64,000 bases of DNA from Nocardia goodfellowii (GCF_017875645.1 NZ_JAGGMR010000001.1:6262001-6326000), one strand, 5' to 3'; positions 1-9,785 are shown, counted from the first letter of the stretch. Made by a program: numbers and translations. Notes: generated by a model from the sequence alone, not told the origin.

Positions 1-2
1 AT

Positions 3-455
3 GGCACGTTCTTCTTCCACTTCCCGACCAAGCAGCATGTCCTGCTGGAGCTCGAGCTGCGCGAAGAGCAGCGAATGGTCAAGCAGCTCGGCCGTTTCCT
101 GCGCGGCGACCGCGACCTGGCCGAGCTACTGAACGAGACGGTCCGCCTGATCTTGGACCTCGAGCATCGCCTGGGTGCACTGCTGTTCAAGGACTTTCTG
201 GCGGCGCACTTCTCGCAGACACGCCCGCCCGACGACGGGAGGGAGCATCCGCTCATAGACCTGGTGGCCCAGCGGATCGAACTCGCGCGCGACAGCGGGG
301 CTATCGACCCGGAGGTCACCCCGCTCAACAGTGCGGTGTTCTTCCTGCTCGGCCTCTACGCGCTACTGATCACCACCAGCGCGTGGCCGAACCGACAAAT
401 GCTGGTCGAGGACTACCTCATCCGAACGATGCGCAGCCTCGCACCGGCCGAATGA
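3..455 (+). CDS. TetR/AcrR-family transcriptional regulator, 5'-truncated by window edge
   Basis: Reading frame 3 is open from base 3 and begins GTFFFHFPTK, which matches the end of the TetR helix-turn-helix (usually G-T-x-Y-x-H-F-x-x-K). The DNA-binding domain is therefore mostly outside the window. What follows is about 140 residues of all-helical ligand-binding and dimerisation domain. It is known for the family that a small ligand releases the repressor from a palindromic operator. The gene ends 36 bases before the palindrome at 491-502, and the same palindrome recurs at 1524-1535. I infer that this protein controls the downstream membrane-protein/NorDQ genes and perhaps itself. Its true start cannot be seen. 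Confidence 0.85.
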   Translation, partial: GTFFFHFPTKQHVLLELELREEQRMVKQLGRFLRGDRDLAELLNETVRLILDLEHRLGALLFKDFLAAHFSQTRPPDDGREHPLIDLVAQRIELARDSGAIDPEVTPLNSAVFFLLGLYALLITTSAWPNRQMLVEDYLIRTMRSLAPAE

Positions 456-490
456 ACGGCCATACGCGGCTTTCGCGATCATCATCTTGT

Positions 491-502
491 TGACTGGAGT
501 CA
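491..502. promoter_or_regulatory. Palindromic operator candidate 1 (TGACT-GG-AGTCA)
   Basis: The 12-mer TGACTGGAGTCA has perfect 5-base arms around a 2-base centre. It lies between the TetR-type gene and the membrane-protein gene at 569. The identical arms recur at 1524-1535 in front of the second transcription unit. The preceding T makes TTGACT, which also resembles a -35 box, so binding here could block RNA polymerase. That the local TetR protein binds it is an inference from position and repetition. Confidence 0.55.
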
Positions 503-568
503 GTTTTGGTACCTTTGTGAGCGCCAGATCGGCCGTCGCGCGCCGACCCTCGTTCACAGGGGAGATCG

Positions 569-1303
569 ATGTCGATTCCCGGCAAACCCACCAAGCGCCT
601 CATTGCCCGTGCCGACGCGGATCCAGCGAGCGCGGCCCTGTCCCTCGATGAGCACTCCAGGCGATCGCGATTGGCGCAGCGGCGCGCCGACAAGTGGTTG
701 ATCAGCGGCAGCATTCTGATCGGCACTGCCGCGCTGGGGGTCTTCGGCCTTCCGCTGTTCCTGTACGGCATCAGGCTGCTGCGACGTGCCCAGCGCGACG
801 GGCTGACGGTTCGGCCGATGTTGGTCACTCTGCTGGGCTACTTGGTTATCGTCGACGCCGCGCTCAATACGGTCGGCTGGGCGCTGGACCTGGTCGCCAA
901 TCACACATTGCTGGCCCGCGTGCTGCTGAACGGGTGGGGCAACATGTTCGACGCCGGCTACTTCTGGCACTACAACGAACTCTGGGTGGGCGGCGCGGCG
1001 GGCCCTGGCGAGAAGGCGTGGGAAGTCGGATTGATTCTGACGGTGTTTTCCATGCGCATCGCCGCGGCGATCGGATTTCTCCAGATGAAGCGCTGGGGCC
1101 AGCAGTGGATGATCATCACCTGCTGGATGGGCGTGGTCATCTGGGTCGGATACGTGTTCAATATGACGATGTACGCGGATGTTCGCTTCGCGGGCGTCGT
1201 GTTCCCCGTCATCGGCTGGTGGCTCTACGACATCTTCTACATCAGCCCCTTCCTCGCCATCCCCTACCTGCACACCGTCAACCGCGAAATCTTCTCCGAC
1301 TGA
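569..1303 (+). CDS. Five-helix membrane protein, first of two paralogues
   Basis: The protein has 244 residues. A charged N-terminus ends in LAQRRADKW, and about five hydrophobic segments follow (roughly residues 43-68, 82-108, 150-172, 182-204, 212-237). Between helices 2 and 3 is the polar stretch [15 protein letters not shown], rich in Asp, His, Asn and Glu. The start ATG has a clear GGGGAG ribosome-binding site 5 bases upstream. The paralogue at 4332-5036 is nearly identical over the C-terminal 120 residues. I do not recognise the family with certainty. The NorD/NorQ-type pair between the copies suggests a membrane metalloprotein that needs maturation, but no cofactor site is proven. An AveC-like or hydroxylase-like membrane enzyme is another possibility. 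Confidence 0.7.
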   Translation: MSIPGKPTKRLIARADADPASAALSLDEHSRRSRLAQRRADKWLISGSILIGTAALGVFGLPLFLYGIRLLRRAQRDGLTVRPMLVTLLGYLVIVDAALNTVGWALDLVANHTLLARVLLNGWGNMFDAGYFWHYNELWVGGAAGPGEKAWEVGLILTVFSMRIAAAIGFLQMKRWGQQWMIITCWMGVVIWVGYVFNMTMYADVRFAGVVFPVIGWWLYDIFYISPFLAIPYLHTVNREIFSD

Positions 1304-1523
1304 ACAGCAGTCGAGTATGGCCCAGCGCGCGTGACATCCAGGCGCATGCCCGATCGGGGGTGCCCGAACTCGTGCGGCTGTCTCCTGCCGCGCCAAAGCA
1401 AATACTGACTCAACTCAGCTCATCCAGTTCAGATCAGCATTCCTCCGCGACATATTCTTGTTATGACTACTTGTTCAAGCGTTCTCATCTGACTATAGAC
1501 AGCAATGCTCGCGCCAATTATAT

Positions 1524-1535
1524 TGACTTCAGTCA
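1524..1535. promoter_or_regulatory. Palindromic operator candidate 2 (TGACT-TC-AGTCA)
   Basis: This is the second copy of the 5-2-5 palindrome at 491-502, with the same arms and a different centre. It is embedded in a longer run that also ends GTCAA. It lies 155 bases upstream of the small membrane peptide at 1690 and so in front of the NorDQ transcription unit. The rest of 1304-1689 shows no convincing gene. Confidence 0.55.
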
Positions 1536-1689
1536 GTCAAACTTACGGATGGGGGTCTTGTGATGGCGACGGCAGGCCTCGAACCGCAGGACCCATCTCC
1601 CGCTCCGCGCGGTGCATCTCACCGAGTTCCGGCACGGCGGCAGGGTCCACTGACGTTTCGTCATCCAATCGAGGTCAGGAGCTGGGGTC

Positions 1690-1794
1690 ATGGATTATCT
1701 GTGGGAAATCGCGCGTTACGCGGCAGCGTGGGGTGGCACGGTCGGGATCATCGCGTTCTGGTACTGGATGTTCTCCAATATCGGCACGTTCTGA
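1690..1794 (+). CDS. 34-residue single-helix membrane peptide
   Basis: The sequence starts MDYLWEIARY and contains one hydrophobic helix with WGGTVGIIAFWYW, then ends NIGTF. An AGGAG ribosome-binding site lies 8 bases before the ATG, which supports translation despite the size. It is the first gene after operator 2, and a second tiny membrane peptide precedes the other membrane-protein copy at 4207. I infer that both peptides are accessory subunits of the same membrane complex. There is no family match I can name. Confidence 0.5.
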   Translation: MDYLWEIARYAAAWGGTVGIIAFWYWMFSNIGTF

Positions 1795-1807
1795 GTAGCG
1801 TGCGCGT

Positions 1808-1841
1808 GAGTCATCGCGCACCAGCGGGTGCGCGATGACTC
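1808..1841. promoter_or_regulatory. Perfect 15-bp hairpin covering the NorD-like start codon
   Basis: GAGTCATCGCGCACC (1808-1822) and its exact reverse complement (1827-1841) flank the loop AGCG. The first ATG of the VWA gene (1835-1837) sits inside the 3' arm. The hairpin may be a U-less actinobacterial terminator or attenuator behind the small peptide gene, or a structure that hides the start codon. If it is a terminator, the next in-frame ATG at 1865 becomes the likelier start of the VWA gene. Confidence 0.6.
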
Positions 1842-3367
1842 GACTCTCGGATACACACTCGCTGATGGTCGAGCGCAGTTGCTCGCTGACCGCGGTCGTG
1901 CTGAGCGACCGCCGCCGTGACGGTGTCGTACTCGTCACCGGCGAGCACCGTGTGTTCGGACTGAACCCGAGCATGAAGACCGTCCAGGTGCCTCATCCGC
2001 CGCTCGCGCGGGACTGGTCTCGGCGCACCCTGACATGCGGGATCGCCTTGCAGTGCGCACCGTCGAAGGAACGGCTCACCGAATATCGGCTCAACGAGCT
2101 CAGTGGCGGTGAACTTCGCGCACTCGCGATCATCGAGGCCGAGGTCGCGTTCGGCTGGATCGGGATCAGATGGCCCGGGCTGGTACCCGAAATCCTGCGC
2201 GTGGTCCCCGATCTGGAGATGGCGGCGGCGGACATGACTGCATCGGCGATGGTCGAACGGGCCGTGACCATGGCAGCGGCGGGGCGCACTCGGACACCGC
2301 ACCCCCTGCTGGGGCTGCTGCCGACCTCCTATACGCGCCCACAGACCGTGACCGAGAGGTTGCGCCGCAACTTCGGCAGGATGCCGTGGACCACCACTCA
2401 GAAGCGGCTACCCCGACCCTATTCGACGCCCGTGGGCGGTGACGGCGGCGTACGCAATCCCAACCTCCCGCCCCCGAGCAGACCGCACGACAACGATCTC
2501 GATCGCACCCCCGAGCATCGTCCCGGCATCCCGTATCCCGAATGGAACATGTGGACTCGGCGATTCATGCCCGATCACGTGGCGGTGCTCGAACAGGCCC
2601 ACACCGCCCGCGGCCCGCAGACGGTCACCGTCACCGCGGATCTGCGCAAATGGTTCGAGCAACACACCCACCGTGAAATGACAGACCGGCTCGAGGACGG
2701 CTCGATCCTCGACGTCGACCGATACATCGGCCACTACATCGATCTGGCAACCGGCAGCGCGGCCGAGCCCCGGATCTTCCGCGAACTGATGCCGCGCAGC
2801 CGCGATGTCGCCACCGCGCTCCTGCTGGACGGCAGCTCGTCACTCGGCGTGCACGGCGGGCAGATCTTTCGCCTGGAACTCGCCTGCGCCGATGCCCTGT
2901 CCCACTCCATGCGCCGCGCCAATCAACGTCACGGGATCTTCGTGTTCACCGGCAATACCCGCCATCGCGTGGAAGTGCGGCGCTTGAAGGACTTCGACGA
3001 CGCGCGGTTCCTACCGCCGGGCGGGCTCGGACTGGAGACCGGTGGCTACACCCGCCTCGGGGCACCGCTGCGGCACCTGACCGCGCGACTACTCGACCAG
3101 TCCGCCGAGCACCGCCTGCTGATCGTCATCGGCGACGGCCTGATCTCCGACGAAGGCTACGAGGGCCGCTACGCCTGGGCAGACGCCGCGCACGCGGTCC
3201 AGGAGGCCGACGAGGCCGGAGTGACCATCTACTACATCGGCATCGGACCGGTGCGAGTCGACCCGCTGCCGGAAGTCTTCGGTCCACGCCGCTCCCAGCG
3301 CATCGGGCGAATGGAGGACCTGCCACGGGTCTTGGCCCACGTCCATCGCGCACTCGTCACCGCCTGA
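1835..3367 (+). CDS. NorD/CbbO-type VWA protein
   Basis: The protein has 510 residues. The C-terminal third is a von Willebrand A domain with the metal-ion site LLLDGSSSLG (D-x-S-x-S) near residue 331. Further on are IGDGLISDEGYEGRYAWAD and YYIGIGPVRVDPLPEVFG, the layout seen in NorD and CbbO proteins. The family works with a MoxR-class AAA+ ATPase to insert or remodel metal centres, as for nitric oxide reductase or Rubisco. The matching ATPase starts 23 bases downstream. The N-terminal 300 residues are not recognised. The start is uncertain: 1835 lies in a hairpin, has no good ribosome-binding site, and 1865 is an in-frame alternative. The physiological target is unknown; the flanking duplicated membrane proteins are the obvious candidates. 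Confidence 0.85.
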   Translation: MTRLSDTHSLMVERSCSLTAVVLSDRRRDGVVLVTGEHRVFGLNPSMKTVQVPHPPLARDWSRRTLTCGIALQCAPSKERLTEYRLNELSGGELRALAIIEAEVAFGWIGIRWPGLVPEILRVVPDLEMAAADMTASAMVERAVTMAAAGRTRTPHPLLGLLPTSYTRPQTVTERLRRNFGRMPWTTTQKRLPRPYSTPVGGDGGVRNPNLPPPSRPHDNDLDRTPEHRPGIPYPEWNMWTRRFMPDHVAVLEQAHTARGPQTVTVTADLRKWFEQHTHREMTDRLEDGSILDVDRYIGHYIDLATGSAAEPRIFRELMPRSRDVATALLLDGSSSLGVHGGQIFRLELACADALSHSMRRANQRHGIFVFTGNTRHRVEVRRLKDFDDARFLPPGGLGLETGGYTRLGAPLRHLTARLLDQSAEHRLLIVIGDGLISDEGYEGRYAWADAAHAVQEADEAGVTIYYIGIGPVRVDPLPEVFGPRRSQRIGRMEDLPRVLAHVHRALVTA

Positions 3368-3390
3368 GATCACCGCAGATCGGAAGAACG

Positions 3391-4191
3391 ATGACCACCG
3401 ACACCTATTTCGCCGCCGGCAACGAAGTCGAGATGTTCGAGCTGGCTTTCGGCCGTCACGTTCCCGTCATGCTCACGGGCCCGACAGGCTGTGGCAAGAC
3501 ACGCTTCGTCGAGCACATGGGCCTGCTGCTGGGCCGGCCCGTGGTCACGATCAGCTGCCACGACGACCTCACCAGCTCCGATCTGGTCGGGCGGTTCATG
3601 GTCGCCGGCGGTGATGTCGAGTGGATCGACGGGCCACTGACGCGCGCGGTCAAAGCGGGCGCGATCTGCTACCTCGACGAGGTGGTCGAGGCTCGCCACG
3701 ACTCGCTGGCCATCCTGCATTCGCTGACCGACCACCGCCGCGCGCTCTATCTCGACCGGGCCCAGGAAGTAGTGCAAGCACCGCCGACCTTCATGCTCGT
3801 GTGCTCCTACAATCCCGGCTACCGCAGCTCGCTCAAAGAACTCAAACCCTCGTTCCGCCAACGATTCATCACCCTGGCGATGACCTACCTGCCGCCCGAG
3901 CGCGAAGCCGAACTGCTGGTCTCCGAAACCATGGTCGACCCCGCGGCTGCTCAGCGACTGGTCGCGTGCGCGACCTCGATTCGCCAGGCCGACAGCGCCT
4001 TCCACTTCGAACCACCCTCGACCCGGGTACTCGTCACCGCCGCGGCCATGATCGCGGCGGGCGCCACCGAGATCGCCGCCGCCGAGGCCTGCGTTCTCGC
4101 GCCACTGAGCAGTGACGGCGCGATCACCGAAGGATTGCGTGAGATCGCGGCCGCCACCCTGCTCACTCCCGAAACCTCGACCACGTCATAG
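3391..4191 (+). CDS. CbbQ/NirQ/NorQ-type MoxR AAA+ ATPase
   Basis: The protein has 266 residues. Walker A is GPTGCGKT (residues 30-37) and Walker B is AICYLDEV (about 91-98). SDLVGRF and the sensor-like SYNPGYRSS are typical of the NorQ/CbbQ branch. GGAAGA precedes the ATG. Members form ATP-driven rings that act with a VWA partner to activate metalloenzymes; here the partner is the gene just upstream. No nor, cbb or nir structural gene is present in the window. It is co-directional and closely spaced with both neighbours. Confidence 0.9.
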   Translation: MTTDTYFAAGNEVEMFELAFGRHVPVMLTGPTGCGKTRFVEHMGLLLGRPVVTISCHDDLTSSDLVGRFMVAGGDVEWIDGPLTRAVKAGAICYLDEVVEARHDSLAILHSLTDHRRALYLDRAQEVVQAPPTFMLVCSYNPGYRSSLKELKPSFRQRFITLAMTYLPPEREAELLVSETMVDPAAAQRLVACATSIRQADSAFHFEPPSTRVLVTAAAMIAAGATEIAAAEACVLAPLSSDGAITEGLREIAAATLLTPETSTTS

Positions 4192-4206
4192 GAAGGTGCG
4201 GCCGAC

Positions 4207-4335
4207 ATGGACCTGAAGGAACGCAAACGCAAACGAGCGCTGATCGTCTTCCAGATCGTCATCTACGGCTATCTGCTGACGATGTTCTGCATCCAGCTCT
4301 ACATGTCCTTCGCCCGCGGGTGGTGGGACCTGTGA
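4207..4335 (+). CDS. 42-residue single-helix membrane peptide
   Basis: The sequence begins MDLKERKRKRALIVFQIV, a positively charged N-terminus followed by one hydrophobic helix, and ends ARGWWDL. AGGAAGG lies 9 bases before the ATG. Its TGA overlaps the GTG of the next gene in GTGA (4332-4335), which indicates translational coupling to the second membrane-protein copy. Too short for most gene finders, but well supported by its signals. Function unknown. Confidence 0.6.
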   Translation: MDLKERKRKRALIVFQIVIYGYLLTMFCIQLYMSFARGWWDL

Positions 4336-5036
4336 CGACGTCACAACCAGCGGCCGCCGACACGTCACCGCTGTCGCTGGAAGACCACCACGAACAGTCC
4401 CGCCTGGCCCAGCGCCGCGCCGACAAATGGATGATCACCGGCGCCGCCCTGATGGGCATGTGGGCACCAGGGCTGATCGGTCTGCCGATCTTCCTGCGCG
4501 GTGTCTGGCTGCAACGTCGAGCCGAGCACGCGGGTCTGTCGGTGCGACCGATGGTCATCACCCTCATCGGGTATCTCGTACTCATCGACGGCTGTCTCAA
4601 CAGCCTCGGCTGGGCGCTGGATCTGGTCGCCAGCCACACCCTCATCAACCGCGTGCTGCTGGTCGGGTGGGGCAACATGTTCGACGCCGGATACTTCTGG
4701 CACTACAACGAACTCTGGGTCGGCGGCGCGGCAGGCCCCGGCGAGAAAGCCCTGGTCGCGGGGCTCATCCTCACGGTGTTCTCGATGCGCGTCGCCGCCG
4801 CGATCGGGTTCCTGCAGATGAAGCGCTGGGGCCAGCAATGGATGATCGTCACCTGCTGGATGGGCGTGGTCACCTGGGTCGTCTACGTGTTCAACATGAC
4901 CATGTACGCCGATGTTCGCTACGCCGGAACCGTCTTCCCCGTCATCGGCTGGTGGCTCTACGACATCTTCTACATCACCCCCTTCCTCGCCATTCCCTAC
5001 CTGCACACCGTCAACCGCGAAATCTTCTCCGACTGA
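4332..5036 (+). CDS. Five-helix membrane protein, second of two paralogues
   Basis: The protein has 234 residues from the GTG that overlaps the preceding stop codon; GTG codons at 4320 and 4323 are alternatives. It shares the [10 protein letters not shown]-terminal motif, the helix pattern and the [15 protein letters not shown] loop with the copy at 569-1303, and ends identically in [11 protein letters not shown]. The two copies are close even at the DNA level near their 3' ends, which suggests recent duplication or gene conversion. It lies in one operon with the NorDQ pair and is followed after 25 bases by another membrane protein. Function unknown. Confidence 0.7.
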   Translation: MTTSQPAAADTSPLSLEDHHEQSRLAQRRADKWMITGAALMGMWAPGLIGLPIFLRGVWLQRRAEHAGLSVRPMVITLIGYLVLIDGCLNSLGWALDLVASHTLINRVLLVGWGNMFDAGYFWHYNELWVGGAAGPGEKALVAGLILTVFSMRVAAAIGFLQMKRWGQQWMIVTCWMGVVTWVVYVFNMTMYADVRYAGTVFPVIGWWLYDIFYITPFLAIPYLHTVNREIFSD

Positions 5037-5061
5037 ACGATATTCGAGGGATACCAACATC

Positions 5062-5489
5062 GTGACCACACCAGCTTCGACCGACACCGAACCCGCCGAC
5101 GACCTCCCGGCCGGCACCACTCCCTACTACGCGCGCATGCACACCTGGATCAAAAGAGCCGTCCTGGTATGCCTGATCGCCCTCGTCCTCGAGGGCGCGT
5201 TCACGCTGCCGTTCATGGCGATCTACTACGGCTACCCGACCCTGAGCCTGACCGAGATCTGCAGCGAACTGTACAAAGTGCGGTACACCGACGACACCCT
5301 CGAGTGCAAATACCCCTACCCACCGCTCGGGCCACCAGAAGGCGCCCAAGGCAAGGACACCGCCCAAGACGACTGGGGAATCCAGCCCACCCCGAAATAC
5401 CACCGGCTCGGCTTCCGCGAACTCGTACGCCTGCACGACGAACGCGAAGCACGCAAGGCTGCCGGGCAACACCAAGATGCGCCCCGGTG

Positions 5490-5490
<1 letters not shown>
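5062..5490 (+). CDS. 142-residue single-pass membrane protein
   Basis: It begins at a GTG with a GAGGG site 11 bases upstream. One hydrophobic helix (about residues 32-56, [20 protein letters not shown]) is followed by a polar tail with two cysteines (EICSELY and LECKYPYPP) and then proline-rich and charged residues. The two cysteines could form a disulfide or bind a metal if the tail is outside the cytoplasm. It is the last gene of the NorDQ/membrane-protein unit and I infer it belongs to the same complex. No named family recognised. Confidence 0.6.
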
Positions 5491-6503
<1,013 letters not shown>

Positions 6504-7381
6504 GTGAAGGTTGACCATGTCCAGCAACGATCGCGGTTCGCGCCGACAGCCCGCTGGTTGCGCGATCTGATCATCGAGCGCAACGCGCAGGGACGCCCGA
6601 ACATGCTGTTCGCGGGCCAATCAGTCAGTGAAGAGGGGGCGCACCTGGCCTACACGCTGAGCCTGGTGCATACCCCGGGGACCGGGGTCGGCGACTGCGT
6701 GTCGTTTCTGGCGAATTCAACCGAAGAGGGGATCTCGGCGGCGGTCAAACTCGCACGCCACACTGCCGCCCGCGACGACCGTTCCGGACAAATCCTGTTC
6801 ATCGATCCGGAACAGTCACTGGTCCAGTACTTCGACCCGGCCCGAGCCGGGCTCGCCGATGCCCTAGTGCCAGGTGTGCAGTCGACCGATTCCGTCAAGG
6901 CGGCCTTCGACGTGCTCGCCACGGAGTCGTGGGCTGCGGTGCTGATCGTTCTTTCCGACGAATTCGACGGGCTTTCGGACGAAGTGGAGGACCTGCTGCG
7001 CAGGGCGTCCGCTGACGGCGCGATGCGCATTGTCTGCGACCGTCTGCCGATCCCGGCAGCGATCGGTGATCGCCGGCTGCCCGCTGCCGCGATCGACGCC
7101 GATGTCTGGGTCTACGGTGAGAACCTCACCGACCACCAGGTCCCGTTCGGTTGCTCGGTGATGACACGGCGGGCGTACACGGTGTGGAACAACCCGGTCG
7201 ACTGCCTCGCGCACAGCTCGACCTTCGGCGGCAACGGTATCGCGGCCACGGCCGCACTGCACGTGCTGCGGGAACGCGGCTATCTCGACGATCGGGCCGA
7301 GCGGGTGCTCGCCGATATCGTCGCCAGCCGACGCGCCCGCAATGCCGCGTTCGCCAGGCACATGGCCGCGAAGATCGAATC
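6504..7381 (+). pseudogene. Class III aminotransferase-like fragment, 3'-truncated
   Basis: The first 290 or so codons read as a PLP-dependent class III aminotransferase: NSTEEGISAAVKLAR matches the N-S-G-x-E-A motif, IVCDRLP lies at the usual position of the PLP-ring aspartate, and SSTFGGNGIAATAALHVL matches the region after the cofactor lysine. At the usual G-K-x-L lysine site the sequence reads GENLTD, so the Schiff-base lysine appears lost. Near 7380 the reading frame runs out of register into an MmpL fragment, removing the last third of the enzyme. I infer a dead gene cut by a deletion. Confidence 0.65.
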
Positions 7382-7652
7382 GCGCATCCCCTCTTCCTCG
7401 CGGTGGTGCTCGGGTTGTCGATCATCGCGCTCACCATCGCGTTTCGAGCTCCGCCGGTTGCGCTCAACGCGGCCGTTCTCAACGTGGTGTCCGTCTGCGC
7501 GGCTCTCGGTGTGGTCATCGCGGTATTTCAATCCGGTTCGGGCAGCTCGCTTCTCGGTGTCAGGGAGCACTGGCCAATTCCGGCATACATGGCGTTGCTG
7601 ATATTCGCGTTCATCCTCGGATTGTCGATGGACTACCAGGTGTTCATCCTGG
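7382..7652 (+). pseudogene. MmpL/RND transporter fragment
   Basis: In the frame ending at 8230 the sequence has two hydrophobic stretches, LFLAVVLGLSIIALTIAF and AYMALLIFAFILGLSMDYQVF. The G-L-S-M-D-Y-x-V-F motif is a hallmark of MmpL transporters. About 90 residues of a protein normally near 700-1000 residues remain. The fragment joins the aminotransferase piece upstream out of frame and the LmeA-like piece downstream in frame. Confidence 0.7.
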
Positions 7653-8230
7653 AGCGCGACCTGGGCTCCAAGGTCTCGGTCAGCTTCGGTCCGAAACCGT
7701 TGCTGCTCACCGCGATCGACCATCAGGTCCAGTACGTGAGCCTCGACAGCGACGATGTCGGATTCGGGTCGGCCATGGATCTGAAGGTGCACGCGCGGCT
7801 CAACGACATCACGCTGATCGACGACGGTCGTGGCGGCGCCGACGTCGGCAGCAGCAGCGTCGAGGCCACCTGGAGCAACGACGGCATCGCGCAGACGCTG
7901 AAGGGCCTGGTCTCGGAGGTCCGGACCGATTCGCGCACCGGCGTGCTGGAGTTGCAGGTGCTCGGCGGCATCGCCGACCTGCAGGTGACACCGCACATCG
8001 TCGGCGGCAGAGTCGAAGCGAACACGCGATCGGCACAGCTGTTCGGCATCGGTCTACCCACCGATCTGGCGGACAGCATCGTAGAACTGTTGACCAAGAT
8101 CCTGCAGAGCTATCCGATGGACCTGAAGCCGACCGAGGTGCGAATTACCGACAGCGGTATCACGGTCAGGCCGTCTGGCGGCGCCACCCGCCTGCAGCCC
8201 GACCAGAACGGCGAAACCATCTCCTGCTGA
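7653..8230 (+). pseudogene. LmeA-like (DUF2993) lipid-binding domain, N-terminally replaced
   Basis: From DLGSKVSVSFG onward about 190 residues look like the LmeA/DUF2993 family, with alternating strands, VSLDSDDVGFG, ARLNDITL and the C-terminal ITDSGITVRPSG. LmeA proteins are periplasmic lipid-binding proteins of mycolate bacteria and normally start with a signal peptide. Here the signal peptide and early strands are replaced in frame by the MmpL helices. An internal ATG at 7590 could in principle still give a membrane-anchored chimera, but there is no good start signal. Confidence 0.6.
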
Positions 8231-8576
8231 CCACCCGGTATTCAGAGGTTGGCGAGGCGGGGCGCGGATGATCGCTCCGCTTCGCGGGTGAGTTCTCCTG
8301 CACTCCCGAGTGCTTCAGTGTGCTCGTTTGCTGTCGACCATGAGGTGCGTCACAGCAAAGCCGTCGTACAGTAGCGCGGCTACTTGGGCGCCTGGCCGCA
8401 GTTCGCGCGGAGTTTCCTCACCGTTGCACCGGGCGCCTGACCACGGTCATTGGCAGGTTCGACGGTTCGCCGAAGAGATCAGGCGCACTCGCCCGGTGCC
8501 GTGACCGGCGCATCGAGGCACAACTGAGCGGCGGTGCCGAGCAGCACCCATTTCAACCCGCGTCGGCGATGGAAAT

Positions 8577-8600
8577 GTTATTCTCATCAATGATAATGAC
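8577..8600. promoter_or_regulatory. Fur/Zur-like imperfect palindrome
   Basis: GTTATTCTCA-TCAA-TGATAATGAC has 8 of 10 matching arm positions and the AT-rich TGATAATGA character of Fur-family metal boxes, in otherwise GC-rich DNA. It lies 150 bases before the aldehyde dehydrogenase remnant and may be an orphaned operator. The rest of 8231-8751 contains no gene I can support. Confidence 0.35.
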
Positions 8601-8751
8601 GATTCCGGAGAGTAGTAGTGGTGTTCTATGCCAGTTCGCTCGCGGAGACACCGCGAATCCACAGCCGATCCGACGGTGCGGCCGAACCACACCGTTCGCG
8701 AGAACCACGCCGCGTGGTGCCGGTTCGACACCGACAGAGGATCGATCCACG

Positions 8752-9151
8752 GTGACGCTGCGGTCCGTGATGGACGAACGACCCAAACGCCTCAGTCAGA
8801 ACGAGGCCTTTGTGGTGTTCGATCCGGCGACCGGGGAGCAGACCTCCGCGTTCACCGACCGCAGGGAAGGCTGCGCTAACGATGCGGTGGGCCGTGTCAA
8901 ATCCTCGTTCGAGGCGAGCATTTGGCGCGAAGTTCCCGCTCGGGAGAGGGCGAAGATCATGTGGCGCATCCCGGATCTCTCCGAGGCCGTGGCGATGGCC
9001 AACGACAGCACCTATGTTCTCGAGGCTATGGTGTGGACCATCAATCTCGACCGCCGGGGCCATCGCCTGGCCAAGCGGGCCGCCGACGGGCGCCATAGGC
9101 CTGAACTGTGGGTTGGCCTTCGATCACGACACTAATCGCGCCGCTGATCCG
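8752..9151 (+). pseudogene. Aldehyde dehydrogenase with large internal deletion
   Basis: VFDPATGEQTSAF and SIWREVPARERAKIMWRI are the N-terminal region of an NAD(P)-dependent aldehyde dehydrogenase. The frame then jumps directly to SEAVAMANDSTYVLEAMVWT and RGHRLAKR, which belong near the C-terminus (family: ANDTxYGLAAxVWT). The final GAIGLNC, equal to the family's G-x-x-W-x-N-C, continues in another frame. About 300 residues, including the catalytic cysteine region and the NAD-binding fold, are missing, and the end is frameshifted. Confidence 0.75.
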
Positions 9152-9421
9152 CGAACCGCGCCGGCGGGGGAAATCCGCGCGCCGCGACGACGCCACACAG
9201 CGTCTCGATGCGGGCTGACCGAATCGTCTCGCATCGATACGGTTGCCCCGCCGGGATCGCACACTTCCGCGCCGCGCCAATGGGGGTGGTATTTCTGATC
9301 GAAATTCCGAAAGTTGATTACAAATAGCGCGAAGCTATGTCTCGAAGACGAATTTCTGCTGCCCGTCGAAATGGAGTAACCAAGTTCCGTATTACGACAG
9401 GGTGCGATTTGCCCTGCCCGG

Positions 9422-9465
9422 AATAGGTGCTGGAAGCGCCTGAAAATATTCACCTAGCACCTATT
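9422..9465. repeat. Perfect 10-bp inverted repeat upstream of the mce operon
   Basis: AATAGGTGCT (9422-9431) and AGCACCTATT (9456-9465) are exact reverse complements separated by 24 bases. The pair lies about 320 bases before mceA. It could be a large-loop hairpin or a two-site operator. No transposase gene accompanies it. Confidence 0.5.
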
Positions 9466-9527
9466 GACTCATCAAATAACCGCGTGCAGAATCGTCGCAG
9501 TAGTGAATCCCCCGGGGGGCTTCGACA

Positions 9528-9734
9528 ATGAGTCGGAAACATCAATGTCGCACGAACTATTGCCACGGCCCCCTGGTTGCGCGGCCCACCCCGGACCCAA
9601 ACCACCTAGACCGCTGCGGATTACGACCGACCTCAGAGGAGCCGGCGATTACAGATTTCGACACCATCGACTATTTCACCGGCTCCGCATTGAGTCCTGG
9701 CCTCTATATGCATTTCGACCACTTGCGAAATTAA
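9528..9734 (+). pseudogene. Possible cytochrome P450 N-terminal remnant
   Basis: The frame ends FDTIDYFTGSALSPGLYMHF then DHLRN and stop, resembling the start of actinobacterial P450s (D-x-F-x-x-x-S-L-x-x-x-P-Y-x-Y-F-x-x-L-R). Nothing else of a P450 follows. If correct it is only the first 30 or so residues of the fold. The rest of 9152-9785 has no gene I can support. Confidence 0.3.
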
Positions 9735-9785
9735 TACACGCACTGTTGATGATTACCGACGCACCGAAAGGGTGAGTGGAACCCA

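Noticed and set aside
569..1303. Assigning the five-helix proteins to particulate methane/ammonia monooxygenase subunit C
   Set aside because: The D-x5-H and N-E-L-W pattern is faintly reminiscent, but length, helix number and lack of A and B subunits do not support it without structure comparison.
1560..1838. Plus-strand frame before the NorD-like gene
   Set aside because: It overlaps the better-supported 34-residue membrane peptide, which has a proper ribosome-binding site, and it reads as proline/arginine-rich shadow.
9422..9465. Insertion-sequence terminal repeats
   Set aside because: The arms are only 44 bases apart, no transposase gene is present and no flanking target duplication was seen.
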